A stretch of 64,000 nucleotides of DNA from the NCBI RefSeq assembly GCF_000964005.1, contig NZ_JXYP01000003.1, positions 1 through 64,000 of the forward strand. The letters are read 5' to 3'. Positions 1-7,539 of this stretch are shown here, piece by piece. Within the stretch, counting starts at the first letter, position 1. Every line of letters starts with the position of its first letter. The position numbers and the translations under genes are program-made. The notes under the pieces are model-generated. The model was not told where the DNA came from, made no database searches, and was given only the letters and a program-made list of their open reading frames with translations. Origin of the DNA: Williamsia herbipolensis. GTDB lineage: Bacteria; Actinomycetota; Actinomycetes; Mycobacteriales; Mycobacteriaceae.

Positions 1-413
1 CTAAGGTGGGCCTCCCGCGATCCCACCGGCTTGGGGACGGCGTCGGGGTCGATCGCACCGCGTGCCCGGAACTGTCCGGTGTGCAGCGATGGCGAGTGTT
101 CGAACTCGACGATCACATCACCGTAGGTCTGCCAGCCGTTGTCGCGGATGAAATGCTCGAGATGCTTCGAGAACGTCTTGCGGTTGAGTTCGTACTCGGC
201 GGCCATCTGCTCGTGATCGGTCGAGCTGACCACCACCGTGTAGCTGTTCGGGGCGAGCCTGCCGCCGTCGCCGAGGTTCTCGAGGGAATCCTCGGCCTCG
301 CGCTGCAACGCACCCTCGACCTCCTGAGGGGCCACCTTGCCACCGAAGACGCGGGCGAAGCCGTCGTCGACGGCGCCCTCGAGCTTCCGTTCGATTCTCT
401 GCAGAATTCCCAT
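1..413 (-). CDS. fhaA: FhaA-type protein, N-terminal DUF3662 domain (partial, runs off the left edge)
   Basis: The reading frame starts at the ATG at 413 (MGILQRIERKLEGAV) and is open to the window edge, giving 137 codons. The sequence EGAVDDGFARVFGGKVAPQEVEGAL, read here in parts (DGFARVFGGKV, PQEVEGALQREA), is the DUF3662 domain that precedes a linker and an FHA domain in actinobacterial FhaA; the FHA part lies outside the window. In mycobacteria FhaA is a cytoplasmic phosphothreonine-binding adaptor of the PknA/PknB kinases and the peptidoglycan and division machinery, and the gene sits beside a tRNA-Leu, as here. Function is therefore by family and synteny. The 230 nt between this start and the tRNA hold no other gene I can support. 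Confidence 0.85.
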   Translation of the reverse strand, partial: MGILQRIERKLEGAVDDGFARVFGGKVAPQEVEGALQREAEDSLENLGDGGRLAPNSYTVVVSSTDHEQMAAEYELNRKTFSKHLEHFIRDNGWQTYGDVIVEFEHSPSLHTGQFRARGAIDPDAVPKPVGSREAHL

Positions 414-643
414 GCCGGGGGCCTCCCTTCGCTCGCATCAGCGTGTCGCCGTGCCCCGTACGCCGTTTGATGATAGCGATTCGCCTGGGCATTCGTCCCA
501 TCGCGTCCCCATCCGTCCCGCCCGTCACAGCGCCCGGTGTCCTCCGATCAGGCGAAAGAGTGCCCCGAGCAGCGATTTAAACCCAAACTGCCCTGCGTGC
601 TATCGTCTTGCAGTCCGTTTGCTTCACAACGCGGACAGGCCAC

Positions 644-726
644 GGGCGAGTGGCGGAATGGCAGACGCGCTGGCTTCAGGTGCCAGTGTCCTTCGGGACG
701 TGGGGGTTCAAGTCCCCCTTCGCCCA
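644..726 (+). tRNA. tRNA-Leu (anticodon CAG)
   Basis: An 83-nt class II tRNA. The acceptor arms GGGCGAG (644-650) and TTCGCCC (719-725) pair with one G-U, and A726 is the discriminator. The anticodon arm is CTGGC-TTCAGGT-GCCAG with CAG in the loop, reading CUG leucine codons. A long variable arm (GTGTCCTTCGGGACGT region) and a T arm GGGGG-TTCAAGT-CCCCC follow. The 3' CCA is not encoded. Its place beside fhaA matches the mycobacterial arrangement. Confidence 0.96.
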
Positions 727-729
727 CAC

Positions 730-763
730 ACAAGAGGTCCCCGCTTCGGCGGGGACCTCTTGT
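730..763 (+). terminator. Strong hairpin directly behind tRNA-Leu
   Basis: A perfect 15-bp stem (730-744 with 749-763) around a TTCG tetraloop starts four bases after the tRNA. The stable stem and tetraloop suit intrinsic termination of the tRNA transcript, and it lies just beyond the marC 3' end, so it could serve both strands. There is no clear T tract, which is common in high-GC actinobacteria. Confidence 0.8.
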
Positions 764-785
764 CGTTGCAGGCGGCGACCGGCGC

Positions 786-1400
786 TCATCGGGCGTCGAT
801 GAAGCCCATGATCGAGTTCGCGATGAGCTGTACCGCGATGGCGGCGAGCAGGAGTCCGGCGATCTTGGCCAGCAGGGTGACCCCGCCGACGCCGAGGATG
901 CGGATGAGCACCGTGGAGAACCGCAACACGATCGCGATGACGACGTGGACGGTGACGATGGCCGCGGCGATGGCGAGTTAGGACGCGGCCTCTCCCGAGG
1001 CCTGGCTCACCGCGACGATCACCGCGGCGATCGCACCGGGCCCGGCGAGCAGCGGTGTCCCCAGCGGGACAAGCGCGACGTTCACACCGTCGGACGCCGT
1101 GGGCCGTGAGGCGCCGCCCCCGTTCAGCAGCTGCAGCGCCACCAGCAGCAGCAGGAGTCCCCCCGCGCCCTGCAGCGCGGGGACCCCGATGTGGAGGTAG
1201 CCGAGGATGAACTTCCCGCCGAGGGCGAACGTGCTGATCACGAGCAGGCTCACCGCGGGTGCCTGCCACGCGGCACGATGTCGGTCGGCCGGGGACTGGT
1301 GGCCGACGAGCGACAGGAAGATCGGGATCTGACCGGGAGGGTCCATGATCACGATCAGCGTGATGAGGACCGTCGTGTACTCGGTGACATCGAACCCCAC
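786..1400 (-). pseudogene. marC: MarC-family membrane protein interrupted by an in-frame TAA
   Basis: Reading from the ATG at 1400 (MGFDVTEYTTVLITLIVIMDP) the frame codes for a MarC/UPF0056-type inner-membrane protein with the usual N-terminal helices and the motif PGQIPIFLSL. Codon 141 is TAA (978-980), just after GEAAS. The same frame continues without a shift for 63 more codons (LAIAAAIVTVHVV, then GGVTLLAKIAGLLLAAI and NSIMGFIDAR) to a TGA at 786-788. The total of 204 residues is the normal MarC length, so the stop removes the last two predicted helices. It would arise by one base change, for example GAA to TAA. Either a real nonsense mutation or a sequencing error. MarC function is poorly known. 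Confidence 0.8.
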
Positions 1401-1409
1401 CGTGGGGGG

Positions 1410-2450
1410 TCAGTCCGCGATCGGCGGCAGCGTCACGACCTGGCCGGCGTAGGCGAGGCCGGCACCGAAGCCCATCAGCAACGCCGTCTGACCGGGCTGT
1501 GCAGCACCGGAGCGCAGCACCTCCTCCATCGCCATCGGGATCGACGCGGCGCTGGTGTTGCCGGTCTGTCGGATGTCGTTGGCGACGACGGTCTTCTCGC
1601 CGAAGCCGAGGACCTTCACCAGCGCCTCGGTGATGCGGCTGTTGGCCTGGTGCGGGACGAACACGTCGATGTCGTCGACGGCCACGCCCGAGACGTCGAT
1701 GGCGTCGCGACAGGCCTTCTCGAGGAAGGTGATGGCCCAGCGGAAGACCGCGGGTCCGTTCATGCGGATGTAGGGACGGACCGACGTGCCACCGGTGGCC
1801 TCGGCCTCGGCGACCTCGTCGAAGTACTGACCGAAGTCCTTGTCCTGCTTGATCGCCGTGGTCTGCGAGCCGTCGCTGCCCCAGGAGACCGGGCCGACAC
1901 CCTCGACGTCGGACGGACCGAGCACGACGGCGCCCGCGCCGTCGGCGAAGATGAAGGCGCAGCCACGGTCGGTGGGGTCGAGCAGGTCGGTGAGCCGCTC
2001 GACACCGATCACGAGCGCGTACTTCGCCGCGCCGGACCGGACGAGACCGGCCGCGGTGCCCAGCGAGTAACAGAACCCGGCGCAACCGGCGCCCACGTCG
2101 AAGGCGGCGCAGTTCTCGATGCCGAGCTCGGTGGCCACGACGGCCCCGGCCGACGGACCGAGAACCAACATCGACGACGTCGCGAGCACGATGCAGCCGA
2201 TCTCGGCGGCGTCGATGCCCGCCGCGGCGATGGCGTCACGAGCGGCCGCGAGGCTCATGCTGACGATGGTCTCGTCGTCGCCGGCGAAACCGCGGGTCTT
2301 GATCCCCGACCGGCTCTGGATCCACTCGTCGCTCGAGTCGATGGCGTCGACGATCTCCGAGTTGGGCACCACACGCTTCGGGCGGTAGACGCCGAGTCCG
2401 AGCATGCGCACGTGCTCGGTCGTGGGGGCGGTCGCCAGCACTGCAGTCAT
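1410..2450 (-). CDS. fabH: Beta-ketoacyl-ACP synthase III (KAS III)
   Basis: 346 residues, close to the family's usual 320-340. KAS III condenses an acyl-CoA primer with malonyl-ACP to start a fatty-acid chain; in mycolic-acid bacteria it links FAS-I products to the FAS-II elongation system. The catalytic triad is visible: Cys123 in VGAGCAGFC, His267 in VPHQAN and Asn298 in TGNTSAAS. The ATG at 2450 has a good ribosome site (AGGAGAG) upstream on the minus strand. No other FAS-II gene is adjacent, and the gene stands alone, divergent from the pirin gene. Substrate preference (long-chain acyl-CoA as in mycobacteria, or short branched starter) cannot be read from the sequence. Confidence 0.93.
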   Translation of the reverse strand: MTAVLATAPTTEHVRMLGLGVYRPKRVVPNSEIVDAIDSSDEWIQSRSGIKTRGFAGDDETIVSMSLAAARDAIAAAGIDAAEIGCIVLATSSMLVLGPSAGAVVATELGIENCAAFDVGAGCAGFCYSLGTAAGLVRSGAAKYALVIGVERLTDLLDPTDRGCAFIFADGAGAVVLGPSDVEGVGPVSWGSDGSQTTAIKQDKDFGQYFDEVAEAEATGGTSVRPYIRMNGPAVFRWAITFLEKACRDAIDVSGVAVDDIDVFVPHQANSRITEALVKVLGFGEKTVVANDIRQTGNTSAASIPMAMEEVLRSGAAQPGQTALLMGFGAGLAYAGQVVTLPPIAD

Positions 2451-2526
2451 TTTCTTCTCTCCTCACCGGTCGGTGCGCCCTCGCCGCCGACGTCGGCCCC
2501 AGCCGGGGTGTCTCGGTCTATCGGGC

Positions 2527-2549
2527 GCACCATATACAAGACATGGTGC
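2527..2549. promoter_or_regulatory. Inverted repeat between fabH and the pirin gene
   Basis: Perfect 7-bp arms GCACCAT (2527-2533) and ATGGTGC (2543-2549) flank a 9-nt A/T-rich spacer that contains CATATACAAG-like promoter sequence. It is the only clear symmetry in the divergent spacer, 77 nt upstream of fabH and 36 nt upstream of the pirin start. An operator is likely; the regulator is unknown. Confidence 0.45.
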
Positions 2550-2584
2550 CCCCATCACCCCGTCTCATGTGCAGGAGGTCGGAC

Positions 2585-3325
2585 TTGACGGTCGAGGTGT
2601 TACCGAGCACAGGCCGTCATCGGTGGGACGACACATGGCTGACGTCGCTGCAGTCGTTCCCCGCGACGGGCGACTTCGACCTCGAGGCGGGCGCCCACGG
2701 CGTGTTGATGGTCCACAACGAGGACATCGTCGACGCGGGCGGCGGCTTCGACACGCACCGCCACCGCGACGTCGAGATCGTCACCTGGGTGCTCGAGGGG
2801 AGCATCGAGCACCGCGACTCCGACGGCAACTGCGGCCTCATCGGACCCGGGCTGGTGCAGCGGATGTCGGCGGGACGCGGGATCACCCACAGCGAGCGCA
2901 ACGCGTCGTCGCGGCGGGACGACATCACCGCCCACGTGATCCAGATGTGGTTGCCACCTGACGCCGACGGACGCGAACCGGGTTACGCAGAGCGCGATTT
3001 CACCGAGGACCTGTCTGCGGGCGGGCTGGTGACGGTGGTGTCGGGACGTGCGCGGGACCGCGACACCGACGCGCTCGGCATCGGCAACCGCTTCGTGGCG
3101 CTGCACATCGCGCGCCCGGGTGCGGGCGCCACCGTCGAGCTGCCCGCGGCGCCGTTCGGGCACCTGTTCGTCGCGCGCGGGCAGGTCGAACTGGTGGGGC
3201 CATCGCCCACACCGCTCGCGGCGGGCGACGCCGTCCGCTCGGTCGACGAACCCGCGCTGACCGTGCGTGCGGTCACCGACGCGGAGATCCTCTTCTGGGA
3301 GATGCACGCCTCGTTCGATCTCTGA
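2585..3325 (+). CDS. Pirin family protein (bicupin)
   Basis: A 246-residue pirin: an N-terminal cupin carries the metal site in FDTHRHRDVEIVTWVLEGSIEH and the later HSERN motif (GRGITHSERNAS), and a C-terminal cupin follows (about residues 150-246, HLFVARGQVEL). Pirins are Fe(II)/Fe(III)-binding proteins; some members are quercetin dioxygenases or redox sensors, and the role here is not known. I chose the TTG at 2585 because AGGAGG (2573-2578) lies six bases upstream; an in-frame ATG at 2543 would give 14 more residues, but it falls inside the inverted repeat and lacks a ribosome site. Divergent from fabH. Confidence 0.85.
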   Translation: MTVEVLPSTGRHRWDDTWLTSLQSFPATGDFDLEAGAHGVLMVHNEDIVDAGGGFDTHRHRDVEIVTWVLEGSIEHRDSDGNCGLIGPGLVQRMSAGRGITHSERNASSRRDDITAHVIQMWLPPDADGREPGYAERDFTEDLSAGGLVTVVSGRARDRDTDALGIGNRFVALHIARPGAGATVELPAAPFGHLFVARGQVELVGPSPTPLAAGDAVRSVDEPALTVRAVTDAEILFWEMHASFDL

Positions 3326-3343
3326 GGTCCCCGGCGTCGGACC

Positions 3344-3928
3344 TCAGCCGCGGTCGGCCAGCAGACCGTCGACCACGAGGGTGACCATGCGGAGCTGATC
3401 GACGGCCCGTGGGCGGTCGCCGGAACTGACCGCATGCATGGCCAGGCCGTCGACGAGGGCGAGCACCGACGCCGCGGCGTCCGCGCAGCGTTGCCGGTCG
3501 GTGACGCCGGCGCGCACGAACGCCTGCGTCAGAGAAGCGCGCACCTCGCCGAGCACCTCGCGCTGAAGGTCCGCCAGCGTCGGTGAGACCGCGGCCCGGG
3601 CGGCGAAGGCGAGCTGCACCCGCGCCTCGTCGCGGCGCCGGTCGTCGAGGGGGAGCAGCTGGGTGAGGGCGCCGATGAGATCGCCGCGCACGTCGTCGCC
3701 GAGCTCCACGGCGTCGACGCGCTCACGGATGCCGGTCACCACCGCGGTGAACGCGGCCACGATGAGGTCGTCCTTCGTGCGGAACCAGTGCTGCACGGTG
3801 CCGATCGCCACCGACGCCTCGGCCGCCACCTCGCGCACCGTCACCCGGTCGAGCCCACGATCGGTGACCACCCGCAGCGTCGCGTCGACGATCGACGCCG
3901 CGGCGGCGGGGGTTGACTTCTCGGCCAT
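3344..3928 (-). CDS. TetR-family transcriptional regulator
   Basis: 194 residues from the ATG at 3928 (MAEKSTPAAAAS). The N-terminal helix-turn-helix is typical: VTVREVAAEASVAIGTVQHWFRTKDDLI at about residues 32-60. The C-terminal ligand domain is unassigned. In-frame upstream starts at 3940 and 3964 would add 4 or 12 residues but would be translated from within the operators. It is divergent from a deazaflavin-oxidoreductase-like gene, with two palindromes between them, so it probably represses both itself and its neighbour. The inducer is unknown. Confidence 0.9.
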   Translation of the reverse strand: MAEKSTPAAAASIVDATLRVVTDRGLDRVTVREVAAEASVAIGTVQHWFRTKDDLIVAAFTAVVTGIRERVDAVELGDDVRGDLIGALTQLLPLDDRRRDEARVQLAFAARAAVSPTLADLQREVLGEVRASLTQAFVRAGVTDRQRCADAAASVLALVDGLAMHAVSSGDRPRAVDQLRMVTLVVDGLLADRG

Positions 3929-3937
3929 ACCGAGGAA

Positions 3938-3969
3938 CATACATCTGTATGAACCCATACACATGTATG
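3938..3969. promoter_or_regulatory. Twin TetR-type operators CATAC-N4-GTATG
   Basis: Two 14-bp palindromes with identical arms lie 18 bp apart: CATAC-ATCT-GTATG (3938-3951) and CATAC-ACAT-GTATG (3956-3969). They fill the gap between the divergent TetR and oxidoreductase genes and overlap the likely start of the latter (ATG 3967). Spacing close to two helical turns suits two dimers on one face of the DNA. Confidence 0.85.
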
Positions 3970-4650
3970 CCTGAGCGAGCTCGAGGATTGATCACCGCGG
4001 TGTGCGGTGCGCTGGCCCTGTCGTGGATCCCGTGGAGCATCGATCCCGGAAGCGGATGGATCTCTGCCGCGGTCCAGTCGTCGGTCTTCGTCGCCCTCGC
4101 GGTGTCGGGCGTGGTGTGGCCGGGCGGCAAGGTCGTCGCGGTCCGCTGCGCACAACGATTCGTGGTCAACCCGACCGTGCGGATCCTCATGTCCGTCGGC
4201 CTCAACCCGCTCGGCCTGGTCATCCTCGAGACCACCGGGCGCGTGAGCGGGCGGCGTCGACGCACCCCGGTGGGCAGCGGCTTCCGCGACGGCACCCTGT
4301 GGGTGATCGCCGAACACGGCATGCGGGCGAACTACGTGCGCAACATGATCGTCGAACCCCACCTGCGGGTGCGCGTCTGTCGCGGATGGCGACAGGTCTG
4401 GATCGACGGCGTCGGCACCGTGCTCCCCGACGACGACCCCATCGCCCGCCAACGACAGATCGTCGGCCGGAACCCGTTGCGCGCGTTCAACGCGCTGAAC
4501 GTTCGCCTCCTCGGCGCGGAGCTGCTCACGATCCGCATCGACCCGATCGACTCACAGATGTCTCAAGGTCGGACGAAGCCCTCGGTGTCTCAGGGTCGGA
4601 CGAAGCCCTCGGCGATCATCCAGTCCCGCGCCACGACCGCCGGTTCCTGA
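3967..4650 (+). CDS. Deazaflavin (F420)-dependent nitroreductase-family protein
   Basis: 227 residues from the ATG at 3967. The middle part (FVVNPTVRILMSVGL, then TGRVSGRRRRTPVGSGFRDG and GMRANYVRNM) matches the Ddn/Rv3547-like family, which binds cofactor F420 on a split beta-barrel. An N-terminal hydrophobic stretch of about 50 residues (LITAVCGALALSWIPW, FVALAVSGVVW) suggests two membrane helices not found in Ddn itself. The start is uncertain: the ATG lies in an operator and may be leaderless. The last 30 residues are odd: they read through a 27-bp tandem duplication and are antisense to the end of the neighbouring transporter gene (61-nt tail overlap), giving a repeated SQGRTKPS. The original stop has probably been lost. 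Confidence 0.75.
   Translation: MPERARGLITAVCGALALSWIPWSIDPGSGWISAAVQSSVFVALAVSGVVWPGGKVVAVRCAQRFVVNPTVRILMSVGLNPLGLVILETTGRVSGRRRRTPVGSGFRDGTLWVIAEHGMRANYVRNMIVEPHLRVRVCRGWRQVWIDGVGTVLPDDDPIARQRQIVGRNPLRAFNALNVRLLGAELLTIRIDPIDSQMSQGRTKPSVSQGRTKPSAIIQSRATTAGS
4561..4614. repeat. 27-bp tandem duplication at convergent gene ends
   Basis: Two adjacent 27-bp copies (4561-4587 and 4588-4614) differ at only two positions. Each contains the last codons and stop of the minus-strand binding-protein gene (EGFVRP then TGA); the second copy holds the stop in use. On the plus strand 27 bp equals nine codons, so the oxidoreductase frame stays open and carries a nine-residue repeat. Confidence 0.9.
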
Positions 4651-5573
4651 CCGTTGACGTCGACCTTGAGGTTCAGGTTGGTGATGGCGTCGGTGGTGAG
4701 CTTGTTCGACACCGGCGTCATCACCTGCTCGATGGCCGGGTGGTCCTTGGCGAACGCCTCACGCATCACGATCGCGGCGTTGTAGTTCGGGAAGAACTGC
4801 TTGTCGTCGGTGAGCAGCTGCAGACCGAGTGACTTGATCCGACCGTCGGTGGTGAACACCTCGCCGAAGGGACATTCGGTACCGCCCGCGGTCGCCTGAT
4901 AGATGATGCCGCCCTGCAGGATCGACACCGGCACCTTGGTGGGTGGAAACCCGTAGGCGCGAGCCATGCCCGGGAAACCGTCCTGGCGCGAACGGAATTC
5001 GGTCTCCAGGCACGTGCGTGCGGCGTTCGGGTCCCGGTTGACTAGAGCGGCGTAGTCGCTGAGCGTCTTCACCCCGGTCTTGTCACCGACGGCCTTGCTG
5101 GTGGCGAGAGCGTAGGTGTTGTTCATCGGTGCGGGTGCGGTCCAGACGAGCTTGTTCTCCTTGAGATCCTGATCGCGCACCGCCTCGAACTGGGCGCGTT
5201 CGCCGATCACGGGCTTCTCGTTGCCGAGGTAGTTGATCCATCCGGTACCGGTGTACTCGTAGGTGACGTCGACCTGCCCCGCGATCTCCGCGTCCCGTGT
5301 CGAGCGCGATCCGACGATGCTGGTGAGGTCGCGGACATCGGCGCCGGCGGCCATCAGTGCGTATTCGATGATGTAGCCCAGGATGGCCTGTTCGGTGAAC
5401 TCCTTGGAGCCCACGGTGATCTTCACCCCGTCGAGTGACGGGACCTTCTGGATCGATCCCGACGTCACGGTGAACGGCGGGGTGCTGCCCGAGGACAGAC
5501 CGCAGGCGGCGGTCGCCAGGACCAACAGCGACGACAGAGCCAGCAGCACAACGGTTCTCATCCGGCGCGTCAT
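4590..5573 (-). CDS. Osmoprotectant ABC transporter, substrate-binding lipoprotein
   Basis: 327 residues. The N-terminus (MTRRMRTVVLLALSSLLVL then ATAAC) is a lipoprotein signal with a lipobox ending at Cys24, so the protein is lipid-anchored outside the membrane. The mature part begins KITVGSKEFTEQAILGYI and contains VDVTYEYTGTGWINYL, hallmarks of the OpuAC/OpuBC/OsmF group that binds quaternary ammonium compounds such as glycine betaine, choline or carnitine; the ligand cannot be told from sequence. Last gene of a four-gene operon; its ATG overlaps the upstream permease stop (ATGA). Its 3' end is duplicated (see repeat). Confidence 0.9.
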   Translation of the reverse strand: MTRRMRTVVLLALSSLLVLATAACGLSSGSTPPFTVTSGSIQKVPSLDGVKITVGSKEFTEQAILGYIIEYALMAAGADVRDLTSIVGSRSTRDAEIAGQVDVTYEYTGTGWINYLGNEKPVIGERAQFEAVRDQDLKENKLVWTAPAPMNNTYALATSKAVGDKTGVKTLSDYAALVNRDPNAARTCLETEFRSRQDGFPGMARAYGFPPTKVPVSILQGGIIYQATAGGTECPFGEVFTTDGRIKSLGLQLLTDDKQFFPNYNAAIVMREAFAKDHPAIEQVMTPVSNKLTTDAITNLNLKVDVNGQEPAVVARDWMIAEGFVRP

Positions 5574-6340
5574 ACTCGCAGCCCCTTCGGCCCGAGCCAG
5601 CGTTCCGCGAGCGCCCCGACCCAGTCGACCATCATCGCCAGGCACGCGGCGAGCACCGAGCCCACCACGAGCGCGACGTAGTCGCGCAGCTTGTAGCCGG
5701 TGTCGATGAGGATGCCGAGCCCGCCGGCGTCGACGAGGAAGCTCAACGTGGCCGTGCCGACAGCGAGCACGAGCGAGGTCCGCAGGCCGGCGAGGATGTA
5801 GGGGATGGCCAGCGGGAACTCGAGGCGCACGAGGATGCCGGTCTTCGACATGCCCTGCCCGCGTCCGGCGTCGATCACCGCGGGATCGACGCTGGCGTAA
5901 CCGAGCAGCGTGTTGGCCAGCACCGGCAGCAGGGAGTAGATGGCGATGGGGATGACCCCGATCCAGAACCCGGTGGTCGCAGTCCAGAGGAACAGCAGCA
6001 CCAGAAGTCCGATCGCGGGGGTCGCCTGGCCGATGTTCGCGATCGCGACGGCTATGGGCGCCAACCTCTTCAGGCGCGGGCGGCTCAGCAGTGTGCCCAC
6101 CGGCACCGCGATCGCGACCACGATCGCTGCGACCACGACACTGATGACCAGGTGCTGCCACGCCAGCGACGACACGTACGAGGCGTTGATCGTCTCCTTC
6201 TGCGTGGCCGTCAGATCGCGAGTGAACGCCCAGATCAGCACCGCCGCGGCGACCGCGATCACCAGCACCGGTTGGATCAGCAGGCGCAGACGGCCCTCGC
6301 CGAGTTCGGAATCGACATCGGAGCCGATGGTGGTGGTCAT
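5570..6340 (-). CDS. Osmoprotectant ABC transporter, permease
   Basis: 256 residues with five to six membrane helices after a cytoplasmic N-terminus. The EAA-type loop that contacts the ATPase is visible as DAGRGQGMSKTGILVRLEFPLA in two parts (DAGRGQGMSKT, LEFPLAIPYILAG). It belongs to the OpuBB/OpuCD-type permeases of the BPD_transp_1 fold. Its start overlaps the ATPase gene by 4 nt (6337-6340) and its stop overlaps the binding-protein start, so the operon is translationally coupled. It differs from the second permease in having a longer N-terminus (about 40 residues), suggesting a heteromeric membrane channel. Confidence 0.9.
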   Translation of the reverse strand: MTTTIGSDVDSELGEGRLRLLIQPVLVIAVAAAVLIWAFTRDLTATQKETINASYVSSLAWQHLVISVVVAAIVVAIAVPVGTLLSRPRLKRLAPIAVAIANIGQATPAIGLLVLLFLWTATTGFWIGVIPIAIYSLLPVLANTLLGYASVDPAVIDAGRGQGMSKTGILVRLEFPLAIPYILAGLRTSLVLAVGTATLSFLVDAGGLGILIDTGYKLRDYVALVVGSVLAACLAMMVDWVGALAERWLGPKGLRV

Positions 6341-7539
6341 GCGGGGTCCGTCGCGGCAACGTCGTCAGGGATCCGCATGTCGCGGATGGCCGCCATGAGG
6401 GTCTCGATCACGACGACGCCCTCGTAGCGACCGTTCTTGCCGGTGACGATCGCCGACACGCAGCCCGTCGAGAGGATGGCCTCGAGCGCCTGCTGCAGCG
6501 TCGACGACATCGAGACGAGGTCGGCGGGGACACCCACATCGCGCAGCGAGCTCGCCGACCGGAGGTGGTGGTCGCGGACCCAGCGCACCGGGCGATCGCG
6601 GTCGTCGAGGATGACGCCCCAGTCGTCGGGCGTGCGGGCGATCGCGGCGGCGAACTCGGCGGGCGGATCGTTCTCGTGTGCGGTGGGTCGGTGCTCGAGC
6701 TCCACGTCACGCACCCGCACCAGACCGAGCTGCTGGAGAAGGGCGCCGCTGCCCACGAATCCCTCGACCATCTCGGTGGCGGGGTTGGCCAGGATCGCCT
6801 CGGGGGTGTCGTACTGCTGGATCGACGACGCCTCGCCGAGGACAGCGATGCGGTCGCCGAGTTTCACGGCCTCGCTGAAATCGTGGGTGACGAATACGAT
6901 CGTGGTGCCGATCTCGGCGTGCAGTCGGATCAACTCGTCCTGCAACGACGCCCGCGTGATCGGGTCGACGGCGCCGAACGGCTCGTCCATCAACAGCACC
7001 GGCGGATCGGCCGCGAGTGCCCGGGCCACACCGACGCGCTGCTGCTGACCGCCGGAGAGCTGGCGCGGGAATCGATGGAGGTAGACCGCGGGGTCGAGGC
7101 CCACGAGGTGCAGCATCTCCTCGGTGCGCGCGGTGACGCGCTTCTTGTCCCACTTCAGAAGTCCCGGGACCAGCGCGACGTTCTGCGCGATCGTCATGTG
7201 CGGGAACAGTCCGGCCTGCTGGATGGAGTAGCCGATGGAGCGCCGCAGTTCGTTGGCCGGGATCGAGAGCGCGTCGCGGCCGCCGATGCTGATCGATCCC
7301 GACGTGGGTTCGATGAGCCGGTTGATCATCCGCATCGTGGTGGTCTTGCCACAGCCCGAGGGCCCGACGAACACGACGATCTCGCCGGCGTTCACGGTGA
7401 GCGACACGTCGTCGACGGCGGCGGTCTTCTGCCCTGGGTAGCGCTTGCTGACGTGGTCGAGCACGATGTCGACGCCCGCCGACCCCCGTGTGCTCGTCGA
7501 TGTCCCGGTACTGCTCGTGGTGGTGGTCATGTCAGTCAC
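6337..7539 (-). CDS. Osmoprotectant ABC transporter, ATP-binding subunit with C-terminal CBS region
   Basis: 400 residues. Walker A GPSGCGKTTT, Q-loop in GYSIQQAGLFPHMT, signature LSGGQQQR, Walker B VLLMDEPFGAVD and switch His in FVTHDF are all intact. The C-terminal 130 residues resemble a CBS-type module (ending GVSAIVTGKNGRYEGVVVI-like), which in OpuA/ProV-type ATPases senses ionic strength or c-di-AMP; here it appears reduced to about one recognisable half. The GTG at 7539 is preferred because GAAGGG lies five bases upstream; the ATG at 7530 is an alternative. Overlaps both neighbours (8 nt and 4 nt). Confidence 0.92.
   Translation of the reverse strand: MTDMTTTTSSTGTSTSTRGSAGVDIVLDHVSKRYPGQKTAAVDDVSLTVNAGEIVVFVGPSGCGKTTTMRMINRLIEPTSGSISIGGRDALSIPANELRRSIGYSIQQAGLFPHMTIAQNVALVPGLLKWDKKRVTARTEEMLHLVGLDPAVYLHRFPRQLSGGQQQRVGVARALAADPPVLLMDEPFGAVDPITRASLQDELIRLHAEIGTTIVFVTHDFSEAVKLGDRIAVLGEASSIQQYDTPEAILANPATEMVEGFVGSGALLQQLGLVRVRDVELEHRPTAHENDPPAEFAAAIARTPDDWGVILDDRDRPVRWVRDHHLRSASSLRDVGVPADLVSMSSTLQQALEAILSTGCVSAIVTGKNGRYEGVVVIETLMAAIRDMRIPDDVAATDPA

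Noticed and set aside
978-980. Recoding of the marC TAA (readthrough or selenocysteine)
   Set aside because: Selenocysteine uses TGA, not TAA, and no recoding signal is visible. A mutation or base-call error is simpler.
3929-3964. Longer TetR starts at 3940 and 3964
   Set aside because: They would place the start inside the operators and add residues with no family counterpart.
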